DNA of 64,000 nt from Betaproteobacteria bacterium HGW-Betaproteobacteria-9 (GTDB taxonomy: Bacteria; Pseudomonadota; Gammaproteobacteria; Burkholderiales; Burkholderiaceae_C). The DNA lies in assembly GCA_002842215.1 (NCBI GenBank), contig PHCC01000016.1, positions 1 to 64,000 on the forward strand, in the 5' to 3' direction. Every line of letters starts with the position of its first letter. Position 1 is the stretch's first letter. Positions 37,664 through 48,552 of this stretch are shown here, one piece after another. A model generated the notes under the pieces. It was not told where the DNA came from, made no database searches, and saw nothing but the letters and a program-made list of their open reading frames with translations. Both the position numbers and the translations under genes were made by a program.

Positions 37664-39118
37664 TCAGGCTTCGCGCGCCGCCTCGGCCAAAACCCTGGCC
37701 AGCCGGTTGTGCCGCTCCACCAGCGGCCCGAGGTCCACGGTGGTGAGCTGGCCTTCGCGCACCACCACCCGACCGTTGACCACGGTGTAGGCCGCTTGCG
37801 GGCTGGCGCAGAGCAGCAGGCTGGCCACCGGGTCGTGCACCGCGCCGCCGGCGAAGCCCAGCGTGCGCAGGTCGAACAGCGCGAAGTCGGCGCACATGCC
37901 CGCCCCGAGGTGGCCGATGTCCTGGCGGCCCAGCACCTGCGCGCCGCCGCGCGTGGCGATGTGCAGCGCGTCGCGCGCGGTCATCTCGGCCGGGCCGAGG
38001 TCGCAACCGAAGAAGATGGTGCCGTCGCGGGTTTCGGGCGGCTGCAGTGCGCGGCCCACGCGAGCCAGCAGCAGCGCCTGGCGCGCTTCGTTCACCATGT
38101 GGGCCGCGTCGTTGCTGGCGCTGCCGTCCACGCCCAGGCCCACGGGCACGCCTGCGTTCAGCATGCGGCGGATGGGCGCGATGCCGCTGGCCAGCCGCAT
38201 GTTGCTGCAAGGGCAGTGCGCCACGCCGGTGCGGCTGGCGGCGAAGAGCGAAATGCCTTCGTCGTCCAGCTTCACGCAGTGCGCGTGCCAGACGTCTTCG
38301 CCCAGCCAGCCCAGTTCCTGCGCGTATTGCGCCGGGGTCTTGTTGAACTTCTCGCGGCTGTAGGCGATGTCGTGGTGATTCTCGGCCAGGTGGGTGTGCA
38401 GGCGCACCCCTTGTCCCTTGAAGCTGCGCGCAAGTTCGGCGCTCTGTTTCATCAGCGCCGGGCTGACCGAAAACGGCGAACACGGCGCCAGTGCCACCTG
38501 CAGCATGGCGCCGTGCGCCGCGCTGTGCCAGGCCTCGATCAGGCGCTGGCTGTCTTTCAGGATCGCGTCTTCGTTTTCCACCACGCTGTCCGGTGGCAAC
38601 CCGCCCGCACTCTGGCCCACGCTCATGCTGCCTCGCGTGGCCAGGAAGCGCATGCCGATCTGCTGCGCGGCCTCGATGCTGTCTTCGAGCCGCACCCCGT
38701 TGGGGTAGATGTAGAGGTGGTCGCTGCTGGTGGTGCAGCCGCTCAGCAGAAGCTCGGCCATCGCCACCTGGGTCGACACCTGCACCATCTCCGGCGTAAG
38801 CCCGGCCCAGATCGGGTACAGGCCGCGCAGCCAGCTGAAGAGTTCGGCGTCCTGCACGCCAGGGATGACCCGCGTGAGCGACTGGAACATGTGGTGGTGC
38901 GTGTTCACCAGCCCGGGCGTGACGAGGTGGCCGCGGGCATCGATGGTTTCGCCCGCCGATTCGCGCAGCGCGCGCGGCAGCTCGGCGGTCGGGCCGATCC
39001 ACTCGATCACGTTGTCGCTCACGAACAGCGACGCGTCCTTCAGCTCTCGCCCCTTGGTCGGATCGACGTGATCGAAGGTGGCGATGCAGGTGGCGTTGTG
39101 GATCAGCAGGGTGTTCAT
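37664..39118 (-). CDS. 8-oxoguanine deaminase (amidohydrolase family)
   Basis: This metal-dependent deaminase of the AtzA/TrzN-like amidohydrolase group has 484 residues. Metal ligands are visible in LVNTHHHMFQSL (HxH type), RLHTHLAE (His) and VGLGVDGSASND (Asp), with WHAHCVKL supplying a further His. Family members with the VGLGVDGSASND motif convert 8-oxoguanine to urate or act on related aminated triazines. Urate as product fits the catabolic genes at 18-27 kb. The start is one base from the LysR stop. Confidence 0.82.
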   Translation of the reverse strand: MNTLLIHNATCIATFDHVDPTKGRELKDASLFVSDNVIEWIGPTAELPRALRESAGETIDARGHLVTPGLVNTHHHMFQSLTRVIPGVQDAELFSWLRGLYPIWAGLTPEMVQVSTQVAMAELLLSGCTTSSDHLYIYPNGVRLEDSIEAAQQIGMRFLATRGSMSVGQSAGGLPPDSVVENEDAILKDSQRLIEAWHSAAHGAMLQVALAPCSPFSVSPALMKQSAELARSFKGQGVRLHTHLAENHHDIAYSREKFNKTPAQYAQELGWLGEDVWHAHCVKLDDEGISLFAASRTGVAHCPCSNMRLASGIAPIRRMLNAGVPVGLGVDGSASNDAAHMVNEARQALLLARVGRALQPPETRDGTIFFGCDLGPAEMTARDALHIATRGGAQVLGRQDIGHLGAGMCADFALFDLRTLGFAGGAVHDPVASLLLCASPQAAYTVVNGRVVVREGQLTTVDLGPLVERHNRLARVLAEAAREA

Positions 39119-39119
39119 G

Positions 39120-40025
39120 TCACTTCAACCAGTAGTTGGGCTTTGAATAGATTCTCTTCAGGTGTTCGATGAAAAACCGCACCTTGGCCGGCAAATGCCT
39201 TTGCTGCGGGTAAACGGCCAGGATGTCGTAGGCGGGCAGGGCGAATTGATCGAGCACGGTCACCAGTTCGCCGCGCTGCAGCTGCGCCTGGATCTCCCAG
39301 GTGCTGCGCCAGCCCAGGCCCATGCCTTCGCTCACCCAGCGGTGCAGCAGCTCGCCGTCGTTGCAGTCCAGGTTGCCATCCACGCGCACCGTCACCGTCT
39401 TGCCGTCCTGCTGAAAATACCAGCCGCGCTGTTGACCCCCTTGCAGGTTGAAGGCCAGGCAGTTGTGGGTTTTCAGGTCGTCCAGCGTCTGCGGTTTGCC
39501 GTGCTTGCGAAAGTAGGCCGGCGTGCCGCAGACCACGCGCTGGTTGGTGGCCAGCTTGATGGCCACGAAGTTCGGGTCGATCACCCCGCCGATGCGCAGG
39601 CCCAGGTCGTAGCCATCGCGCACCAGATCGACCACCCGGTCGGTCAGGTTGAATGACAGCTTCACGGCCGGATTGGCTTTCAGGAACGCCGCCGCGTGCG
39701 GCGCCACGTGCAGCCGCCCGAACGCCGCCGGCGCCGAGACGATGAGGTGACCGCTGGCGCTGTGCTTCTGGGCCGACACGGTGGCCTCGGCCTGCGCCCA
39801 CTGCGCCAGCAGTGCGCGGCACTCGTCCAGAAAATTCGCGCCCTGCTCGGTCAGCGCCAGCCGCCGCGTGGAGCGGTGGATCAGTTGGGTGCCCAGGCGT
39901 TTCTCCAGCGCGTCGATGCGCCGGCCCATCATCACCGGGGTGATGCCCGCGTGCAGCGCGGCCGCGGCCAGGCTGCCGTGTTCCATCACCAGCACGAAAG
40001 CCTCGATTTCCTTGTAACGGTCCAT
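39120..40025 (-). CDS. LysR-family regulator, divergent from gcl
   Basis: The protein has 301 residues. The helix-turn-helix is at about residues 5-60 ([36 protein letters not shown]), followed by an effector domain from about 90 ([19 protein letters not shown]). It faces gcl across 125 bases that hold direct repeats, and sits upstream of the 8-oxoguanine deaminase on its own strand. It could control glyoxylate recovery, the deaminase, or both. The ligand is unknown. Confidence 0.9.
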   Translation of the reverse strand: MDRYKEIEAFVLVMEHGSLAAAALHAGITPVMMGRRIDALEKRLGTQLIHRSTRRLALTEQGANFLDECRALLAQWAQAEATVSAQKHSASGHLIVSAPAAFGRLHVAPHAAAFLKANPAVKLSFNLTDRVVDLVRDGYDLGLRIGGVIDPNFVAIKLATNQRVVCGTPAYFRKHGKPQTLDDLKTHNCLAFNLQGGQQRGWYFQQDGKTVTVRVDGNLDCNDGELLHRWVSEGMGLGWRSTWEIQAQLQRGELVTVLDQFALPAYDILAVYPQQRHLPAKVRFFIEHLKRIYSKPNYWLK

Positions 40026-40051
40026 GGGCGCATGTTATCCGCGGGATTGCA

Positions 40052-40083
40052 TACCCGGAGTATCGAATCAAAGTACCCGCAGT
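40052..40083. promoter_or_regulatory. Direct repeats in the LysR/gcl divergent promoter
   Basis: TACCCGGAGT (40052-40061) and TACCCGCAGT (40074-40083) are direct repeats with 22-base spacing, about two helical turns. The first is embedded in the inverted repeat ATAC-CCGGA-GTAT. They lie between the LysR start and the gcl start and are good operator candidates. Confidence 0.5.
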
Positions 40084-40150
40084 GGCATTCTCAAAACGGT
40101 ATCGCGTCCATAGCATCGGCTCCAGTGATTCAAACCGACAGGAGACAGAC

Positions 40151-41941
<1,791 letters not shown>

Positions 41942-41957
41942 ACTGAAAGAACACACC

Positions 41958-42755
41958 ATGCCCCGCTTCGCCGCCAACCTCTCCATGCTCTGGAACGAGC
42001 TGCCTTTCCTCGACCGATTTAGCGCCGCATCGAAAGCGGGCTTCAAGGCCGTGGAGTTCCTTTTCCCCTACGACTTTCCGGCCGAGACCATCGCCCAGTT
42101 GCTGAAGCAGCACCGGCTCGAACTCGTGCTGCACAACCTGCCGCCCGGCGACTGGGCCGCGGGCGAGCGCGGCATCGCCTGCATCCCCGGCCGCGAGGAC
42201 GAGTTCCGCGCCGGTGTGGCTCAGGCTGCCGAGTACGCGCCGGTGATCGGCGTGCAGCGCTGGCACTGCATGGCGGGTTTGCAACCGTCGGGTGTGAGCG
42301 AGGCGCAGGCGCGCGCCACCTGGGTGGGCAATGTGCGCTTTGCGGCGGCGGAAGCGAAGAAGCTGGGCCTGCCGCTGCTCATCGAACCGATCAACACCTT
42401 CGACATGCCGGGCTACTTCGTCAACCGCCCGCGCCAGGCCATCGCGCTGATGGACGAAGTCGGTGCTGACAACGTGTTTTTGCAGTACGACATCTACCAC
42501 GCGCAGCGCATGGAGGGTGAACTCTGCAACACCATCCAGGACCTGCTGCCGCGCATCGCCCACATGCAGCTGGCGGACACGCCCGGCCGCCACGAACCGG
42601 GCACCGGCGAGATCCACCACCGCCACCTGTTCGATCACATCGACGCGCTGGGCTACAGCGGCTGGATCGGCTGCGAATACAAGCCCAGGGATGGCACGCC
42701 GGGTGGTACCGACCGTGGCCTGTCGTGGATCGCTGCGCACGGACAAAAGCTCTGA
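41958..42755 (+). CDS. hyi: Hyi, hydroxypyruvate isomerase
   Basis: This TIM-barrel isomerase of the xylose-isomerase-like group has 265 residues and interconverts hydroxypyruvate and tartronate semialdehyde. NLSMLWNELPFLDRFSAA is the usual start, LLIEPINTFDMPGYF and the D/H-containing QYDIYHAQRMEG hold metal ligands, and GCEYKPRDGTPGGTDRGL is the end. It lies 16 bases after gcl and 26 before glxR, in one operon. Confidence 0.93.
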   Translation: MPRFAANLSMLWNELPFLDRFSAASKAGFKAVEFLFPYDFPAETIAQLLKQHRLELVLHNLPPGDWAAGERGIACIPGREDEFRAGVAQAAEYAPVIGVQRWHCMAGLQPSGVSEAQARATWVGNVRFAAAEAKKLGLPLLIEPINTFDMPGYFVNRPRQAIALMDEVGADNVFLQYDIYHAQRMEGELCNTIQDLLPRIAHMQLADTPGRHEPGTGEIHHRHLFDHIDALGYSGWIGCEYKPRDGTPGGTDRGLSWIAAHGQKL

Positions 42756-42781
42756 AAAACACCCACGAGGAGACAAGACAC

Positions 42782-43690
42782 ATGACCAAGAGCGGACAAA
42801 AAATCGGCTTCATCGGCCTGGGCATCATGGGCACGCCCATGGCGCTGAACCTCATCAAAGCCGGGCACCAGTTGTTCGTCAGCAGCCGAAGCAAGATCCC
42901 GGCGGAACTGGCCGAGGCGGGTGCCACCGTCTGCACCAACGCCACCGAAGTCGCCAAGCGCGCCGACGTCATCATCACCATGGTGCCGGACACGCCGCAT
43001 GTGCAGGACGTGCTGTTCGGCGAGAACGGCGTGGCGAAAGGGCTCTCGGCGGGCAAGACCGTGGTCGACATGAGCTCCATCAGCCCGATGGCCACCAAGC
43101 AGTTCGCGCAGCAGATCAACGCGCTGGGTTGCGACTACCTGGACGCGCCGGTCAGCGGCGGCGAGGTGGGTGCCAAGGCCGGCAGCCTGACCATCATGGT
43201 CGGCGGACCGGAGGTGGCGTTTGAACGCGTCAAGCCGCTGTTCGAAGCCATGGGCAAAAACATCACCCTCGTGGGCGGCAACGGCGACGGCCAGACCACC
43301 AAGGTGGCCAACCAGATCATCGTGGCGCTCAACATCGAGGCCGTGGCCGAAGCCCTGTTGTTCGCCAGCAAGGCCGGGGCCGACCCGGCCAAGGTGCGCC
43401 AGGCGCTGATGGGCGGTTTCGCGGCCAGCCGCATCCTGGAGGTGCACGGCGAGCGCATGGTCCAGCGCACGTTCAACCCGGGGTTTCGCATCGAGCTGCA
43501 CCAGAAGGATCTCAATCTCGCGCTGCAGGGCGCGAAGGAGCTCGGCGTGAGCCTGCCCAACACCGCCAGCGCGGCGCAGCTGATGCAAAGCTGCGCGGCG
43601 CACGGCCTGGCCGGGCTGGACCATTCGGCGTTGTGCCGCTCGCTCGAACTCATGGCGAACCACCAGATTGCCCCTACGCCGACGGCCTGA
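42782..43690 (+). CDS. glxR: GlxR, tartronate semialdehyde reductase
   Basis: This beta-hydroxyacid dehydrogenase has 302 residues and reduces tartronate semialdehyde to glycerate. The nucleotide loop IGFIGLGIMGTPMALNL, the substrate motif DAPVSGGEVGAKAGSLTIMVGG and the catalytic lysine region GDGQTTKVANQIIV are present. It is the third gene of the gcl operon; its product is the substrate of the following kinase. Confidence 0.94.
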   Translation: MTKSGQKIGFIGLGIMGTPMALNLIKAGHQLFVSSRSKIPAELAEAGATVCTNATEVAKRADVIITMVPDTPHVQDVLFGENGVAKGLSAGKTVVDMSSISPMATKQFAQQINALGCDYLDAPVSGGEVGAKAGSLTIMVGGPEVAFERVKPLFEAMGKNITLVGGNGDGQTTKVANQIIVALNIEAVAEALLFASKAGADPAKVRQALMGGFAASRILEVHGERMVQRTFNPGFRIELHQKDLNLALQGAKELGVSLPNTASAAQLMQSCAAHGLAGLDHSALCRSLELMANHQIAPTPTA

Positions 43691-43701
43691 GGTGCTTGAC
43701 C

Positions 43702-43725
43702 CCCTCTCCCGCGTGCGGGAGAGGG
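43702..43725. repeat. REP-like hairpin after glxR
   Basis: CCCTCTCCCG and CGGGAGAGGG are perfect 10-bp arms around CGTG, with GGGGGTGAGGGG following. The same arms recur at 49291-49314. It may separate glxR from the next gene, transcriptionally or in mRNA stability. Confidence 0.65.
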
Positions 43726-43797
43726 CGGGGGTGAGGGGCTCTGCCTACGTAACATCACGGCAGCCAGACACCGGTCATTTCTCTACACTTCCCGCCC

Positions 43798-45129
43798 ATG
43801 ACCGAAGCCACACCCCCCACCGCACCCCGCCTGGACAACCCCCGCGCCCTGCTGCGCCACCTCTACGACGTGGCGGTGCAGCGCGCCCTGCCGCTGCACA
43901 ACACCGCCGCCCAGCTGCCGCCGCCGCCCAAGGGCCGTACCCTGGTGCTCGGCGCGGGCAAGGCCGGTGGCGCGATGGCGCAGGCGGTGGAGGCACTGTG
44001 GCCTGCCGGCGCCCCGCTCTCGGGCCTGGTGGTCACGCGCTACCACCACGTCCCCCCGCGCCCTGAGGGTCTGCCGCAGCGCATCGAGGTGGTCGAAGCC
44101 TCGCACCCCGTGCCCGATGCGGCCGGTCTCGACGCCGCGCAGCGCATCCTGCAGCTCACCGCAGGCCTGACCGCCGACGACCTCGTGTTGTGCCTGATCT
44201 CGGGCGGCGGTTCGTCGCTGCTCACCTTGCCCTGCGAAGGCCTCACGCTCGAAGACAAGCAGCGCATCAACCGCCAGTTGCTGGAGAGCGGCGCGCACAT
44301 CGGGGAGATGAATACCGTGCGCAAGCACCTGTCCGCCATCAAGGGCGGGCGCCTCGCTGCGGCCTGCGCGCCGGCGCGCGTGGTCACGCTCACCATCAGC
44401 GACGTGCCCGGTGACGACGTGAGCGTGATCGCCAGCGGCCCCACCGTGGCCGACGCGTCCACCTGCGCCGAGGCGCTGGACATCTTGCGCCGCTACGGCA
44501 TCGAGGTGCCGCCCGCCGTGCGCGCGCAGCTGGAGAGCGGCGCACTCGAAACGCCGAAGCCGGGCGACGCATCGCTCGCCGGCATTGAAACCCATCTGAT
44601 CGCCACCCCGCAACAAAGCCTGGACGCTGCCGCCGAGGCCGCCCGCGCGCTCGGCCTCAGCGTCTATGTGCTCAGCGACGAAATAGAAGGCGAGTCGCGC
44701 GAGGTCGGCAAGGTGCACGCCGCGCTGGCGCGCTCCACGGCGCTGGGCCGCAGCAGCTTCGCCAAGCCCTGCGTGATCCTCAGCGGCGGCGAAACCACGG
44801 TGACGGTGCGTCCGCGCGCCGAAGGCCAGAAGAAAGGCCGCGGCGGCCGGGCCGGCGAGTTCTGCCTGGGTCTGGCCCAGGCGCTGGGCGGGCAAACCGG
44901 TGTGTGGGCGCTCGCCGCCGACACCGACGGCATCGACGGCGTGGAAGACAACGCCGGCGCCCTGGTCACGCCCGACACGCTGGCACGCGCCGCCGCGCTG
45001 GGCCTGAAGATCACGGACCACCTGGCCCGCAACGACGCCTACGGCTATTTCGAGCCGCTCGGCGATCTGGTCATCACCGGCCCCACGCACACCAACGTGA
45101 ACGACTTCCGGGCCGTGCTGGTGGTGTGA
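43798..45129 (+). CDS. ttuD: TtuD-type glycerate 2-kinase (MOFRL family)
   Basis: The protein has 443 residues. The glycerate-kinase I domain comes first (LVLGAGKAGGAMAQAVEAL, LCLISGGGSSLL) and the MOFRL domain second (CVILSGGETTVTV, GRGGRAGEFCLGLA, ALAADTDGIDG). It phosphorylates glycerate to 2-phosphoglycerate; older annotations call it hydroxypyruvate reductase. TACACT lies eight bases before the ATG and no Shine-Dalgarno is visible, so its message may be leaderless. It completes glyoxylate recovery. Confidence 0.9.
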   Translation: MTEATPPTAPRLDNPRALLRHLYDVAVQRALPLHNTAAQLPPPPKGRTLVLGAGKAGGAMAQAVEALWPAGAPLSGLVVTRYHHVPPRPEGLPQRIEVVEASHPVPDAAGLDAAQRILQLTAGLTADDLVLCLISGGGSSLLTLPCEGLTLEDKQRINRQLLESGAHIGEMNTVRKHLSAIKGGRLAAACAPARVVTLTISDVPGDDVSVIASGPTVADASTCAEALDILRRYGIEVPPAVRAQLESGALETPKPGDASLAGIETHLIATPQQSLDAAAEAARALGLSVYVLSDEIEGESREVGKVHAALARSTALGRSSFAKPCVILSGGETTVTVRPRAEGQKKGRGGRAGEFCLGLAQALGGQTGVWALAADTDGIDGVEDNAGALVTPDTLARAAALGLKITDHLARNDAYGYFEPLGDLVITGPTHTNVNDFRAVLVV

Positions 45130-45132
45130 GCT

Positions 45133-46386
45133 TCAGGCGTCAACGCCATGCGCCTTGCCTTCCTGGAACAACCGGTCGATGTCGTCTTTTTCGAGGCCGG
45201 CCGATTCAAGCCAACGCCGGCTGTGCTCGCCCCGACGGGGTGGTGGCCGCAGGGCGCCGGTCACCGGTTCGGTCGATGCAAAGCCGATGCCCGGCACACG
45301 GATTCGCCGTGTCGCTCCCCCGGCGGTCGGCAAGTCGACCTCGGGCCAGTCGTGGCACGCCGCACGCACCGCCTGTATCGGGTCGGTTGCTATGGCCGCC
45401 GGCACGCCGTGGCGGCCCAGCCGTTCCAGCCAGACCGCGCCGCTGTCCCGCGCGAGCCAGCCGCCAAGCTTCTGCTGTGCCTCGTCCACCAGGCCCTCAC
45501 CAGCCACGCGTGCCAGGCCTTGCACGTCCGCTTCGGTCACACCCGCGTCACGCAGCGCCGCCATCAGGCCCAGGGCTTGGTCCTGGGCGTTGCACACGAT
45601 GGCCAGGTGGCCGTCGCGCACCGCAAAGGTCCCCGACAGCGGGCTGCCGGAGAACGCGGTCGAGCGGCTGCGTGGGACCTTGTGCCCGCTGACCAGCTCG
45701 CTGGCGTAGACCGGGGCCATCAGCGTCAGCGCGGCGTTGAGCATGCTCACCTGCAGCCATTCACCCTGCGTACGCCGTTCCGGAACGGTGCGTTCGCGGC
45801 GCAGCAGTGCGGTCATGATGGCGAGTGCGGCCTGCTGGCCGACAGCGTAGTCAACGATGGGAAAGCCGATGCGCTGTGGCGTGCCATCGGCTGAAGCGTT
45901 GGCCTGCATCAGCCCGCTGGCGGCCTGGATCACGTGGTCATAGGCCCGTTGGTCGGAACCCGGGCCAAACCCGGTGATCGAGCAGACGGTCAGCCGGGGG
46001 TGGCGGCGGATCAGTTCCGCCGGATCGAAGCCCAGGGACGCCAGCTTGCCGGGGCGGAAGTTCTCCACCAGCACGTCGGCCGACGCGATGAGCGCGTGCA
46101 GCGCACGTTGCGACCGCGGGTCCCGGGCATCGATGGCCAGCGACTGCTTGCCGCCGCCCTGCGCCACGAAGGTGTCGCCCAGTCCCTGGGCGGCCAGGTG
46201 CGGGTCGAGCGACTTGGTGCGGATCATGTCGTCACCGTCGGCCCGCTCGATGCGGATCACCTCGGCGCCCAGCAGTGCCAGCTGGTAGCCCGTGAACGGA
46301 CCGGCGAGCACATGGGTCCAGTCGATCACCCGCAGCCCGGCGAGCGGGCCTTGTGCGCCGGGAAGTTCACTGCTCGGGCTTGACAT
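45133..46386 (-). CDS. CaiB/BaiF (type III) CoA-transferase
   Basis: The protein has 417 residues. GLRVIDWTHVLAGPFTGYQLALLGAEVIRIE is the classic N-terminus, and YDHVIQAASGLM carries the likely catalytic Asp. The enzyme moves CoA between organic acids. Its start overlaps the end of the TctC-type binding protein gene by 20 bases, so the two are coupled; a transported carboxylic acid is the likely acceptor. The substrate is unknown. Confidence 0.9.
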   Translation of the reverse strand: MSSPSSELPGAQGPLAGLRVIDWTHVLAGPFTGYQLALLGAEVIRIERADGDDMIRTKSLDPHLAAQGLGDTFVAQGGGKQSLAIDARDPRSQRALHALIASADVLVENFRPGKLASLGFDPAELIRRHPRLTVCSITGFGPGSDQRAYDHVIQAASGLMQANASADGTPQRIGFPIVDYAVGQQAALAIMTALLRRERTVPERRTQGEWLQVSMLNAALTLMAPVYASELVSGHKVPRSRSTAFSGSPLSGTFAVRDGHLAIVCNAQDQALGLMAALRDAGVTEADVQGLARVAGEGLVDEAQQKLGGWLARDSGAVWLERLGRHGVPAAIATDPIQAVRAACHDWPEVDLPTAGGATRRIRVPGIGFASTEPVTGALRPPPRRGEHSRRWLESAGLEKDDIDRLFQEGKAHGVDA

Positions 46387-47341
46387 GGGATTCCTTGATG
46401 TACCGGCTCCAGCGAGCCACTTCGCCGGCCGCGAACTGGCGGTTCTCCGCGAGGCTCATGGCCTTGGCCACGCTGCCCGAGCGCTGCAGGAACTGTCGGG
46501 TTTCGGGCGAGGTGATCGCCTTGTGGGTCGCCTGGTGAAGCTTCTCGATCACCGGCGCCGGCGTGCCGGCCGGCGTGAACACCGCGGTCCAGCCGGTGAA
46601 CTCGAAGTGCTGAACACCCAACTCCTCGAAGGTCGGCGTGTCGGGGTAGGCCGCGTGTCGCTGGGTGGCTGCCACCGCCAGCGGCCGCAGCCGTTTGCCC
46701 TCCAGCAGGGGCTGGGCCGCGCCAGCGTCCGAGAAAGCGAACGAGATCTGTCCACCGGCCACGTCGATCAGCGAGTTGGGGTTGGACTTGTAGGGCACGT
46801 TGGTCATCGGCAAGCCTGTTTGCAGGCGGAAGACCTCGCAGGCCACCTGGGTGACGGCGTTGCCGCTGCCGCAGGTCAGTGCACGGCCGGGTTGCTGGCT
46901 GGCCGCTTTCAGGTCGGCCAGGGACTTCCAGGGCGAATCGATGGGCACATAGAGCGAAATCGGGCTTGCAGACAGGCCCGAGACGATCTCGAACGACTCG
47001 GGGGTGTAGCCCAGCTTGCCGGGGAAAAACGCGAAGTTGGCAGCGTTGGTCGTGGCGCTGCCTACCAGCAGCGTGTGGCCGTCCGGCTTGGACCGGGCCA
47101 CGCTGGCAGCGGCGATGGCGCCGTTGGCGCCGGGCTTGTTCTCCACCACCACCGGGACCCGTAGGCTCTCCTGCAGGCTCTTGCCGACCAGGCGGGTGAC
47201 CATGTCGGTACCGCTGCCGGCGCCGAAGGGCACCACGAGGGTGATGGGTTTTGCAGGGTAGGCGTCCTGGGCCGCGGCGGGAAGGCCGGTTGCGGCGATG
47301 GCCACCGTGAGCCACAGGCTGTGGGGCGAAGGGCTTGTCAT
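46367..47341 (-). CDS. Tripartite tricarboxylate transporter binding protein (Bug/TctC family)
   Basis: The protein has 324 residues. A signal peptide (about 1-24, ending PAAAQ) precedes YPAKPITLVVPFGAGSGTDMVTRLV, the usual Bug opening, and VENKPGANGAIAAASVARSKPDG. Such proteins bind carboxylates in the periplasm; most are orphans without membrane partners, as here. It pairs with a CoA-transferase and a divergent LysR gene, the standard arrangement for a small acid-utilisation unit. Confidence 0.92.
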   Translation of the reverse strand: MTSPSPHSLWLTVAIAATGLPAAAQDAYPAKPITLVVPFGAGSGTDMVTRLVGKSLQESLRVPVVVENKPGANGAIAAASVARSKPDGHTLLVGSATTNAANFAFFPGKLGYTPESFEIVSGLSASPISLYVPIDSPWKSLADLKAASQQPGRALTCGSGNAVTQVACEVFRLQTGLPMTNVPYKSNPNSLIDVAGGQISFAFSDAGAAQPLLEGKRLRPLAVAATQRHAAYPDTPTFEELGVQHFEFTGWTAVFTPAGTPAPVIEKLHQATHKAITSPETRQFLQRSGSVAKAMSLAENRQFAAGEVARWSRYIKESHVKPEQ

Positions 47342-47423
47342 GGGCTTGTCTCCTGGTTGTTGGTGAACGCCACAACGATAGGATGGGCGGCCTGGGCGAG
47401 CAACTCAAAATATGTGTAGACCC

Positions 47424-47438
47424 TTTCCAGATTGGAAA
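47424..47438. promoter_or_regulatory. Inverted repeat just before the LysR start
   Basis: TTTCCA and TGGAAA form perfect arms around GAT and end three bases before the ATG at 47442, over the ribosome-binding region. It could be an autoregulatory operator or an mRNA structure. Confidence 0.35.
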
Positions 47439-47441
47439 ACC

Positions 47442-48347
47442 ATGAACCTCAACGATCTTCACTGGGCGGTGGTGGTGGGCCGCGAGGGCAGCCTCAGCGC
47501 GGCCTGTGTCACGCTGGGCATATCACCCGGCACCCTGAGCAAGGCCATCGCCCGCATCGAACGCGCGACACGCGTGAAGCTCTTCGAGCGAATGGCGCGC
47601 GGCATGAGGCCCACGGCGTTTGGGGAGGCCTTCCTGCGGCGCGCCGCCCAGATGGACCTGGCGGCCGAGGACCTGTTCGCCGAGCTGCGCGACCTGCGCC
47701 AGGCCCATGCCGGCGTGGTGCGCGTGGGGGTGGGCAACGGCTTGCCGGACCGCTGGGTGCGTCCGGTGGTCCAGACGCTGGTGACACGCGGCATCGCGGT
47801 GGAGCTCAGCGGTGGCATGACCGACTCGCTCAAGGAGGCCGCGCTGCGTGGCGACCTCGATTTCGCCGTGCTCGGCCAGACCGGTGCACCCTCCCAGGGC
47901 CTGTCTTGGCGGGGGCTTACCGAAGACCCCATGCAGCCCATGGCACCCAAGGGCCATGCCATGGCCCGGCCGCGCCGCAGCGTGCCCTGGTCCGAACTGT
48001 CGCAGGCGCGCTGGATCGTCACGGGCCGCACAACCGCCACCTTCCGGGAGTTCGAGGCCAACTTCGCTGCCCGCGGCATCGCGGTGCCGGTGCCGTCGGT
48101 GCTGTCCTCATCGTCCGGGCGCGAGTTCTCGCTGTGCCTGGCCCTTGACGCCATCCTGCTCATGCCGCGTTCCGCCGTGCGTGAACCCGAGGTGCAGGCC
48201 CGGCTGGCGATGGTCTCGCCCGTGGGCGGCTGGTCGTCGAAGCGGGAGCTCGGGATCATCTGGCGCACCGGGGCCTACGTCGGCCCCGGCGCGTCGCTGG
48301 CCATGGAGCAGTTCGAGAAGCACATCCGATCTCCAGCCAAGGGGTGA
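47442..48347 (+). CDS. LysR-family regulator of the TctC/CaiB pair
   Basis: The protein has 301 residues. The HTH region is about 3-60 (LHWAVVVGREGSLSAACVTLGISPGTLSKAIARIE), and the effector domain starts near 88 (GVVRVGVGNGLPDRWV). The ATG at 47442 matches LysR openings; ten codons upstream are unlikely to be translated. It is divergent from the TctC gene and so is its likely regulator. Confidence 0.9.
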   Translation: MNLNDLHWAVVVGREGSLSAACVTLGISPGTLSKAIARIERATRVKLFERMARGMRPTAFGEAFLRRAAQMDLAAEDLFAELRDLRQAHAGVVRVGVGNGLPDRWVRPVVQTLVTRGIAVELSGGMTDSLKEAALRGDLDFAVLGQTGAPSQGLSWRGLTEDPMQPMAPKGHAMARPRRSVPWSELSQARWIVTGRTTATFREFEANFAARGIAVPVPSVLSSSSGREFSLCLALDAILLMPRSAVREPEVQARLAMVSPVGGWSSKRELGIIWRTGAYVGPGASLAMEQFEKHIRSPAKG

Positions 48348-48552
48348 AACCGGTTCGCCTGACCGATTTGCACACCGTGTTGGTGCTGTGAACATGGGCC
48401 GGACCGGCGGTTACAAACCCGCCGGCCGGATGGTTTCTAATTGCGGTCAGCCGCCAGCGAAACCGCCGGACCGGCGCCAGCCCCCTGTTCGGGCCGGCAA
48501 ACCCCCTGTTTCCCTCCACGCTCAGGCGCCCTGCGGGGCGCTGCGGACCGTT

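Noticed and set aside
48394..48552. ATG start for the DUF3348 gene
   Set aside because: The added residues are proline-rich, show weak third-position GC bias and precede the conserved region; TTG at 48553 is preferred but not proven.
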